Made by a program: the position numbers and the translations under genes
NCBI GenBank assembly: GCA_016193065.1
Contig: JACPSX010000149.1
Coordinates: 1,690-14,706, forward strand
Direction: 5' to 3'
DNA: 13,017 bases
Origin: Candidatus Tectimicrobiota bacterium
GTDB taxonomy: Bacteria > JACPSX01
Shown: positions 7,083-11,898 of the stretch, in pieces
Layout: each line of letters starts with the position of its first letter
Position numbering within the stretch: the first letter of the stretch is position 1
Notes under the pieces: generated by a model
Seen by the model: the letters and a program-made list of their open reading frames with translations, nothing else
Told to the model about the DNA's origin: nothing
Databases searched by the model: none

Positions 7083-7317
7083 CAGAGTACCCCCTCTACT
7101 CCAACTCTACGCAGACTCAATTCCGGATTCGATGGGAATCGAGTTTTCGCCTGATCGCATTGCGGAATAAGGTTACGATACCTCCTCGCCGGAACAATGT
7201 CCAGGGTCCTCCGGGAAACATCCGGAGCCGCGATCTTGCGGAGCGCGGGGAAGAATAAAAGGTTTTTGGCCGGGTAATGCTGCGTGGGGAAGAAAAAGAA
7301 CCAGATCGAGGGAAGGA
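7083..7317. other. Intergenic region between intact anti-sigma and flavin reductase genes
   Basis: Contains a 6-base stem CTCCGG / CCGGAG (7209-7214 and 7222-7227) without a T-tract, and a weak GATTC / GAATC palindrome near 7126-7140. A stretch near 7290-7310 resembles the bases following the paralogous anti-sigma gene. No convincing promoter or gene seen. Confidence 0.4.
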
Positions 7318-7614
7318 TCAGCGCTCCTGTATTTTCTCCTTCAGGAAGCGCTGCAGGCGCAGGCGGACCTCGGAGGGCATGGAGTTGTTGGAAACCCCCC
7401 GGCTCAAGTCAATCGTTTGCCGGTAGGTTCTCATCATCGAGAGACAGTGGGCGCAGTCCTTGAAATGAGCATCGAGCCGGGTGCGATCCTCGGCGGGCAG
7501 AGTACCATCGACGTAGCCGATGAGCAGCCGAACCAGTTCCTCGCAACTGACTCCACGGGCCGCTGAGAACCAGCAGCCCAGTGTATCCCGGACTTTCTTC
7601 AGCAAGTTGAACAC
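7318..7614 (-). CDS. Zinc-binding anti-sigma factor paired with the intact sigma gene
   Basis: Predicted 98-residue soluble ZAS/zf-HC2 anti-sigma factor with C24, H50, C54 and C57 (HFKDCAHC). The segment SMMRTYRQTIDLSRG and the Lys/Arg-rich C-terminal helix match the two paralogues at 1810-2118 and 2739-3047, but it ends four residues earlier. I chose the GTG at 7614 because it aligns with VF/MF of the paralogues, follows the sigma stop by five bases and has GGGAG at a fitting distance. The same frame is open far upstream through the sigma gene, but that part is an out-of-frame reading. It should inhibit the sigma factor encoded at 7620-8246. Confidence 0.85.
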   Translation of the reverse strand: MFNLLKKVRDTLGCWFSAARGVSCEELVRLLIGYVDGTLPAEDRTRLDAHFKDCAHCLSMMRTYRQTIDLSRGVSNNSMPSEVRLRLQRFLKEKIQER

Positions 7615-7619
7615 TGTCC

Positions 7620-8246
7620 CTACTCCCAGCTCGCCTGCTTTGTCCCCGCACCGGTCAGATACTGAGAGAGATTCTCCCGTACAAACAGGCGCGCCCGGTG
7701 CAGCCGGGATTTTACCGCAGCCACTGACAGACCGCAAACCTTTCCCGCCTCCTCGGCGCTCAAGCCTTGGACATCTCTGAGGAGCAGGATTTCCCGGTAC
7801 TCGATGGGGAGTTTCTGAATGGCCGCATCCAGGTGCCTGGCCAGTTCCTTGCTCAGTGCCCCGCTCTCGACCCGGTCCGACCAGTCCTCCACGGCCCCTA
7901 TGTGCCCGCGGTTGAACCGGGGCATGTAGTCCTCCAAGGATACTGTGGCATCTTGATCCTTCCTGCGCCCCCTGAGCTTCAAGAAGCACAGATTCTTTGC
8001 GGTGGTGAACACCCATGGCAGAAAAGAGCCCGGCTCCCGCAGCGTGCCGATCTTCTCCAGCACCGTAACAAAGACTTCCTGGACAACCTCCTCCGCGTCC
8101 GCGGGGTTGCCGGTCATTTTTAAGGCATAATAGTAGAGGCGCTCCTGGCACTGCTCGAGGATAGACTCCAGAGCCGCCTTATCCCCGGATTGCAGTCTCG
8201 TGACGGCCTCGATGAGGGTGTCGGTGTTTTGCGGATTCCTTGCCAT
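7620..8246 (-). CDS. ECF-type RNA polymerase sigma factor (intact copy)
   Basis: Predicted 208-residue sigma-70 family ECF factor. Sigma-2 spans about residues 25-95 (ALKMTGNPADAEEVVQEVF, GSFLPWVFTTAKNL). The linker 105-125 is complete, including NRGHIGAVEDWSDR, which the frameshifted paralogue lacks in part. Sigma-4 spans about 135-192 with the helix-turn-helix LSAEEAGKVCGLSVAAVKSR that reads the -35 element. The ATG at 8246 is chosen by alignment with the paralogue and because the upstream DNA (CCGGGGAAT then GGGA) is shared non-coding leader; the ribosome site is weak. It is co-transcribed with the anti-sigma gene five bases on. A candidate autoregulated promoter is at 8303-8328. Family firm, regulon unknown. 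Confidence 0.9.
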   Translation of the reverse strand: MARNPQNTDTLIEAVTRLQSGDKAALESILEQCQERLYYYALKMTGNPADAEEVVQEVFVTVLEKIGTLREPGSFLPWVFTTAKNLCFLKLRGRRKDQDATVSLEDYMPRFNRGHIGAVEDWSDRVESGALSKELARHLDAAIQKLPIEYREILLLRDVQGLSAEEAGKVCGLSVAAVKSRLHRARLFVRENLSQYLTGAGTKQASWE

Positions 8247-8302
8247 GGATCCCAGATTCCCCGGTTGCCAGCATACCCTGGGTTTAACTGACTCTACAAC
8301 AA

Positions 8303-8328
8303 AACATGGATGGCGGGCTACAAGTTCC
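8303..8328 (-). promoter_or_regulatory. Candidate ECF-type promoter of the intact sigma gene
   Basis: Minus-strand GGAAC (8324-8328), then 18 bases, then GTT (8303-8305), 57 bases before the start codon. Identical architecture and distance to the site at 3724-3749 in front of the paralogue, while surrounding bases differ more. Suggests that the sigma factor reads its own promoter. Confidence 0.4.
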
Positions 8329-8360
8329 TTTGACCGGAAAGTATTTTCAGACCCTAGCGA

Positions 8361-8410
8361 AAAATCAAGGGGAAACACGGCCGGGGCTGCACCGGCTGGC
8401 CCCGGCCGTG
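8361..8410 (-). terminator. Strong terminator of the cupredoxin-lipoprotein operon
   Basis: A perfect 12-base GC-rich stem (arms 8376-8387 and 8399-8410, CACGGCCGGGGC and complement) with an 11-base loop lies 25 bases past the lipoprotein stop. On the minus strand TTTCCCCTTGATTTTT follows the stem, so termination of the minus-strand operon is expected. Confidence 0.8.
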
Positions 8411-8435
8411 ATCACCTCCCTCCCCTGAACCGCAA

Positions 8436-9107
8436 TCAGGGCCGGCTGGCGTATCGGTCCGGGAACTGCTTGGCGATTGCATCGGCCAGCGGGTTCGCGA
8501 TCATTTGCATGTGGTTGTAAGCCATCCGCAACGCCGTATAGGCCTTGACTGGATCCTTGGCCGCCTGGGCATCGATCACCTCCTTCAGCGTGAGAATGTG
8601 AGACTTGACCAGTTCTGCCACGGTGGCCTTGGGCAGATTCGGGTTCGCAGAACTGAGAAAGGCACCGAAATCATCAGCGTACCCGAGCAGGTCGCTGACG
8701 GCCTTGTCCTGCTTGGCCTTATCATTGCTCGCCGCCCCGACGGTGTAGTCCACCACGAAGCTGATATGCTTGCGCCACAGGGGCAAGAAGGCCTTCTCCG
8801 CCTCAACGTCGTACACAGAGCCGATCGCCCTCGAGATGTCAATCGAGTTCGAGTCCAGGGCATCGGCGGCAGCCTTGAATTCTGCCTGACGCCCACCCAG
8901 CGCTGCTCCCGTAGCGGCTGCGGCGAGAATCACGTGCTCACCAAACAGCGTGTTGAGCCCTGTACGCAAATCGGCGTATTTGGTGGTTGAGGTCCGGGGC
9001 ATCGAGAGATCCATAGAGCCCCGTTCGGCGGTGGCCATGCTGCACCCCGTGGCGAGCAGTGCAATCAAGGCTACGGTCCCGGTGAGACGGGCAAACATCT
9101 TGTTCAT
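8436..9107 (-). CDS. Exported helical lipoprotein with three 56-residue repeats
   Basis: I do not recognise the family of this 223-residue protein. It has a lipoprotein signal with LLATGC, so C22 is the likely lipidated residue. From residue 50 the sequence appears all-helical and falls into three helical hairpins in exact register: GEHVIL (H58), RKHISF (H114) and KSHILT (H170) are each 56 residues apart, and a further H199 sits in AYNHMQ about half a unit later. The evenly spaced histidines could bind a metal or cofactor (inference). The ATG at 9107 is favoured over the GTG at 9110 because AGGAGG is five bases upstream. It follows the cupredoxin gene by 18 bases, so both are one operon ending in the terminator at 8361-8410, and a copper- or redox-related role is plausible. 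Confidence 0.75.
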   Translation of the reverse strand: MNKMFARLTGTVALIALLATGCSMATAERGSMDLSMPRTSTTKYADLRTGLNTLFGEHVILAAAATGAALGGRQAEFKAAADALDSNSIDISRAIGSVYDVEAEKAFLPLWRKHISFVVDYTVGAASNDKAKQDKAVSDLLGYADDFGAFLSSANPNLPKATVAELVKSHILTLKEVIDAQAAKDPVKAYTALRMAYNHMQMIANPLADAIAKQFPDRYASRP

Positions 9108-9125
9108 CACTTCCTCCTTTTCCTC

Positions 9126-9503
9126 TTAGTTGACGCGGATCTGACCGCGCATGGAGTTATGCCGGGTGCAGAAATACGAGTAGGTTCCGGCCTGCGTAAA
9201 CGTGAAACTAAATGTGGATCCCTTGCCCTGCAGCCGCCCGTTAAACCGGCTGTCCGGGCTCTCCGGAGTTCCCGAGGTAATGGTGTGCAAAATATCATCC
9301 TGGTTGGTCCAGGTGACCCGTGTGCCCGCCTTCACCTCCAGCAGGGCAGGCCTGAACTGGAAGGTCTGGATGGTAACACTCGCTCCCGGCGTGGGGTTGG
9401 ATTCGACGTTGTCTCCGGAAGCAATGCCGACGACCGGTTTATCAGAGAGTCCTACCAGCCCCAGCACCGCAAGGAACCCAAGGGTTGCCATAATGCGCTT
9501 CAT
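9126..9503 (-). CDS. Exported cupredoxin (plastocyanin-like blue copper protein)
   Basis: Predicted 125-residue protein with a signal peptide (MKRIMATLGFLAVLGLVGLS). The mature domain is a plastocyanin/azurin-type fold: FQFRPALLEVKAGTRVTWTN near residues 48-67, then H73 in DILHTITSG and C112, H115 and M118 in FCTRHNSM. These four are the classic type-1 copper ligands, so it should be a small periplasmic electron carrier. The ATG at 9503 is chosen for AGGAGGGGG just upstream and because the signal peptide starts there; the open frame to 9629 is non-coding leader. It is the first gene of an operon with the helical lipoprotein and is divergent from the ECF sigma gene at 9803, whose regulon may include it (inference). 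Confidence 0.9.
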   Translation of the reverse strand: MKRIMATLGFLAVLGLVGLSDKPVVGIASGDNVESNPTPGASVTIQTFQFRPALLEVKAGTRVTWTNQDDILHTITSGTPESPDSRFNGRLQGKGSTFSFTFTQAGTYSYFCTRHNSMRGQIRVN

Positions 9504-9638
9504 CTGATCCCCCTCCTTTCTCCCTTTGCCTTCTCTACGATTGCTTGGCCGGTTTGGATTTCCTGCCCTCAAAAGATTAAACTGGCGTTTACAGATGGAC
9601 TCGCAACGCGGCTCTTCCGGCTCACTCACGCCGAAAGC

Positions 9639-9699
9639 TCTTCGGGAGCCGCACCCATAGGATGGGTACCCGCATCCTGGGTGTGGGCACTCCCGAAGA
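9639..9699. repeat. Long imperfect inverted repeat between divergent genes
   Basis: Outer stem TCTTCGGGAG / CTCCCGAAGA (9639-9648 and 9690-9699), middle stem CACCC / GGGTG and inner stem AGGATG / CATCCT with an AT bulge and an 8-base loop: 21 base pairs in all. No T-tract follows on either strand. It lies within the 299-base intergenic region between cupredoxin and sigma genes, where I find no other strong signal apart from 9741-9775. Confidence 0.7.
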
Positions 9700-9740
9700 T
9701 GCCGAATAGGAACTGGGGGTGGGCAAGGTCTCCAGTCTTA

Positions 9741-9775
9741 TTGACAGATGCGAAAGGTCTGTGCTAGGGACAGAC
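9741..9775 (+). promoter_or_regulatory. Possible promoter and operator of the ECF sigma gene
   Basis: A perfect TTGACA (9741-9746) is followed, at a sigma-70 spacing, only by a poor -10 (CTAGGG around 9764). The inverted repeat GTCTGT / ACAGAC (9757-9762 and 9770-9775) covers that position and could be an operator. The start codon is 57 bases beyond the TTGACA. Confidence 0.3.
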
Positions 9776-9802
9776 GCCAGAGGACCGGATCAAGGAGGCC
9801 AG

Positions 9803-10378
9803 ATGTCTGCGGACCTGAAGGACGACCCGGTTCAGTTAATCCAACAGGTTGCCGGTGGGGACCGCGAGGCGTTTGGGCGGCTTTATGACCGCTACGCCTC
9901 GCTCGTCTTCACCTTCGCTGTACGCCTGCTCAATCGGCCCTCCGAGGCAGAAGATCTCCTCCAGGAAGTCTTCCTGCAGGTCTGGCGCCAGGCGAGAACC
10001 TATCGCCAAGACCGGGGGAGCCCGGAGGCGTGGATCACCATGATCACTCGGAGCCGGGCAATCGATAAGCTTCGTTCCATACGTAGAATAGAGAAGAGCC
10101 TCACGTCCCTGGAGAATGCGCCTGGCGTGAAGTCTGGAGGTACAGTGGAGACCGTAAGTGAGGAATCGGAGTTAAACCTGACGGTGCGCGGGGCTCTGGC
10201 CGAGCTTCCTGAGGTCCAACGGAGGGTGCTGGAACTGGCTTATTTTGAAGGGTTAACGCAGTCCGATATTGCCGCACGCCTGGGAGAGCCGCTGGGTACG
10301 GTAAAGACCCGCATGCGTGCCGGCCTGGAACGGCTGCGGGGATTTCTCGGTGCAAAGGCCAAAGGGGAGCTCTCATGA
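9803..10378 (+). CDS. ECF sigma factor, SigK/RskA-type pair
   Basis: Predicted 191-residue ECF sigma factor, not closely related to the other two in the window. Sigma-2 covers about residues 24-95 (FGRLYDRYASLVFTFAVRLL, AEDLLQEVFLQVW, TRSRAIDKLRS) and sigma-4 about 128-182 with LPEVQRRVLELAYFEGLTQ and the DNA-reading helix GTVKTRMRAGLERLR. GGAGG a few bases before the ATG at 9803 supports the start; the frame is open upstream to 9719. The stop overlaps the start of the next gene as ATGA, so the pair is translationally coupled. The RskA-type partner places it among sigma factors released by membrane anti-sigma proteolysis. The gene symbol is withheld because orthology to mycobacterial sigK is not shown. 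Confidence 0.9.
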   Translation: MSADLKDDPVQLIQQVAGGDREAFGRLYDRYASLVFTFAVRLLNRPSEAEDLLQEVFLQVWRQARTYRQDRGSPEAWITMITRSRAIDKLRSIRRIEKSLTSLENAPGVKSGGTVETVSEESELNLTVRGALAELPEVQRRVLELAYFEGLTQSDIAARLGEPLGTVKTRMRAGLERLRGFLGAKAKGELS

Positions 10379-11133
10379 ACCACGAAGAGTGGCTTGCACG
10401 AGCAGAAATTTATGCCCTGGGCGCCCTGGACGGAGAGGATCTGACCCTGTTCGAAGCTCATCTAGCCTCAGGGTGTAGCTCTTGCGAGACACGCCTCCGC
10501 GAGACCCAGGAAACGCTCACCCTTCTCCCTCGCTCCCGCACGCCGCTAGCCCCTCCACCTGCCGTCAAGGCCAGGCTCCTTGCCCAAATTGCAGGGGAAG
10601 CAAGCAGGCCTCAGGAGAAAAGACTTCCCGGCTGGCTTTCATGGGGGGTGGGAGCCGGGGCTTTGGTAGCCGCCAGCTTGTTGATTGTTTTAGGCTGGAA
10701 CCTCTCCGTCACGAGGCAAGAGATGCAAAGGCTCAAAAACCAGGTGGCTGCCCTGGGAGATGAAGTGAACCAGCAACAAGAGGTCGTTCGCTTCCTCTCC
10801 GACCCCCAGGTGCGCTTCGTCCAGCTTGCAGGCCTTGCGCCAAGCCCTGCAGCCACGGGTCGGTTACTGTGGAATCCGGTGAAGCATGCGGGGCTTTTCC
10901 TGAGCAGCGGCCTTCCTCCGACCCCATCCGGCAAAGCATACGAGCTTTGGGCTATTGCCGGCAGCGAGCCCGTCCCGGCTGGCGTCTTTACCGTCGATCA
11001 GGGAGGCCGGGTCCTCTATCGTCTCCCACCTCTACCCGAAACAAAAACGTTCGACAAGTTCGCGGTCACGCTGGAGCCCGCAAGTGGTGTTCCCAAACCC
11101 TCCGGCGCCATGTACCTGCTCGGGAGCTTGTAA
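10375..11133 (+). CDS. Membrane anti-sigma factor, RskA-like
   Basis: Predicted 252-residue single-pass protein. The cytoplasmic N-terminus (1-50) has the anti-sigma zinc-type motif H29, C34, C37 (HLASGCSSC) after an ALGALDGEDL segment. A membrane helix lies near 87-109, then a short coiled coil (112-140), and an outer RskA C-terminal domain from about 160, with GKAYELWAIAG, PAGVF and the ending AVTLEPASGVPKPSG typical of that domain. Such proteins hold an ECF sigma at the membrane and release it after regulated proteolysis. The ATG overlaps the sigma stop by four bases. The gene looks complete, although the opposite strand carries the end of a redoxin reading frame from 11133 back to 11032. 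Confidence 0.9.
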   Translation: MNHEEWLARAEIYALGALDGEDLTLFEAHLASGCSSCETRLRETQETLTLLPRSRTPLAPPPAVKARLLAQIAGEASRPQEKRLPGWLSWGVGAGALVAASLLIVLGWNLSVTRQEMQRLKNQVAALGDEVNQQQEVVRFLSDPQVRFVQLAGLAPSPAATGRLLWNPVKHAGLFLSSGLPPTPSGKAYELWAIAGSEPVPAGVFTVDQGGRVLYRLPPLPETKTFDKFAVTLEPASGVPKPSGAMYLLGSL

Positions 11134-11508
11134 GGCAGAGATTTGCGCCCCGGCGTGAGCAAGCTTCTGTGCAAAGCTGCGGTGGGCCGGGAAGTGCTCG
11201 CCCGGATGAGCCTCGCGGGTATATACGAAGAGAAAGGCAATACCCTTTGCCGCAAACTGCCGCGCCATCGGTTCAAGCGCCAGCGCCGCCAGCGCACAGT
11301 AAGGTCAGGTCAGCGAGCCAAACTCAATGACCACGTCACCCTTTCGCCAATAGTCACTCAGTTGAACCGATTGGCCAGTTTCAAGAAGCATAGCCTGAAA
11401 GTCGGGTGCCGGGGATCCCACGGGTAAAATGGTGCGAAATGCCAAGAATTCCTCTGAACCCACAAACCGGCTGTAGTTATAAACTTCGATCTCCGCCTGA
11501 TCGATCAT
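11032..11508 (-). CDS. Redoxin/deiodinase-like protein with in-frame UGA at the active site (candidate selenoprotein), 3' end truncated
   Basis: The minus-strand frame from ATG 11508 (AGGGGG six bases upstream) gives YNYSRFVGSEEF, a VGSPAPDF segment and VVIEFGSLT, the usual approach to a thioredoxin-fold active site. The next codon is TGA at 11305-11307, then PYC and in the same frame GIAFLFVYTREAHPGEHFPAHR and FAQKLAHAG. Bacterial redoxin/deiodinase-like proteins have Cys or selenocysteine exactly after FGSxT, so reading TGA as Sec gives U68-P-Y-C71, a thioredoxin-type redox pair. Both halves are clearly one gene. From about residue 122 (near 11146) to the stop at 11032 similarity is lost, and the last 102 bases are antisense to rskA; the C-terminal half seems deleted. 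Alternatives: an opal mutation in a decaying gene. No SECIS element was verified. Confidence 0.65.
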
Positions 11509-11540
11509 CACGCACCCCCTTTCCTACCCTCACTACTCTA

Positions 11541-11559
11541 CGGGTCTTAACTCGACCCG
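11541..11559. repeat. Hairpin in the redoxin leader
   Basis: Perfect 6-base stem CGGGTC / GACCCG with a 7-base loop, 33 bases before the redoxin start codon. No T-tract. May form in the leader RNA. Confidence 0.45.
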
Positions 11560-11634
11560 CCAGCGCAACTTTCCTCTGGAAACCTCCCGCCCCAAGCCCG
11601 AAAGCACAAATGGAAGCGATGGATATGCCATCAA

Positions 11635-11656
11635 GAAGTCGGCGGGTTCCGACTTC
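11635..11656 (-). repeat. Hairpin at the predicted 5' end of the redoxin transcript
   Basis: Perfect 8-base stem GAAGTCGG / CCGACTTC with a 6-base loop. It begins 8 bases past the candidate -10 box, so it would open the transcript. The stem repeats that at 5057-5075 with one compensated base pair, and both are followed by TTGA. Confidence 0.5.
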
Positions 11657-11663
11657 CCGGTAA

Positions 11664-11692
11664 AGTATCAACCTTTCGATAACACCGGTCAA
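11664..11692 (-). promoter_or_regulatory. Candidate sigma-70 promoter of the redoxin gene
   Basis: Minus-strand TTGACC (11687-11692), a 17-base spacer and GATACT (11664-11669). It would give a leader of roughly 150 bases containing the hairpins at 11635-11656 and 11541-11559. Good match to consensus, but the distance to the gene is long. Confidence 0.45.
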
Positions 11693-11776
11693 GTCCCGAT
11701 CCCACATTTCACAAGCGAAACTGCCTCCTCTCTTTCCTTTGAAAATTTGTCTGTCTCACTCCTTCCACCGTCGTCA

Positions 11777-11809
11777 TTGTAAGCTTGCCTACAATGCAGG
11801 CTGATTCGG
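11777..11809 (+). promoter_or_regulatory. Operator-like element shared with 3814-3846
   Basis: Contains the inverted repeat CATTGTA / TACAATG (11775-11781 and 11790-11796) and matches the element before the first DUF3179 gene at 19 of 22 core positions in the same orientation. It lies 36 bases before the -35 box of the kinase promoter. The 390-base region 11509-11898 otherwise holds only the promoters and hairpins listed here. Confidence 0.4.
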
Positions 11810-11844
11810 ACCCCTATCATGACCAACGGGTCCATTGGAGTGGC

Positions 11845-11872
11845 TTGACAGGAAAAGCGGAGGCAGTACAAT
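11845..11872 (+). promoter_or_regulatory. Sigma-70 promoter of the histidine kinase gene
   Basis: TTGACA (11845-11850), a 16-base spacer and TACAAT (11867-11872): eleven of twelve consensus bases. It is 26 bases before the kinase start codon, leaving a short leader that contains the GGGAGGGG ribosome site. Confidence 0.75.
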
Positions 11873-11898
11873 CACCCGAAAGGGAGGGGAATCGCCAG

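Noticed and set aside
7318-8151. Open frame of 277 codons covering most of the intact sigma gene
   Set aside because: Only its last 98 codons are the anti-sigma protein; the earlier part is the sigma gene read in another frame.
9504-9629. N-terminal extension of the cupredoxin
   Set aside because: The open frame precedes the signal peptide and the strong AGGAGG site; exported proteins would not carry it.
9639-9699. Long hairpin as intrinsic terminator
   Set aside because: No T-tract on either strand and no gene ends next to it.
11265-11304. Drawing a SECIS hairpin just after the UGA
   Set aside because: Only a 4-base GCGC stem around UGGCG could be drawn by eye; in such GC-rich sequence this is not evidence without a folding calculation.
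11477-11871. Two minus-strand open frames (11477-11707 and 11689-11871)
   Set aside because: No recognisable domain, no clear ribosome site, and they overlap promoters, hairpins and the redoxin start.
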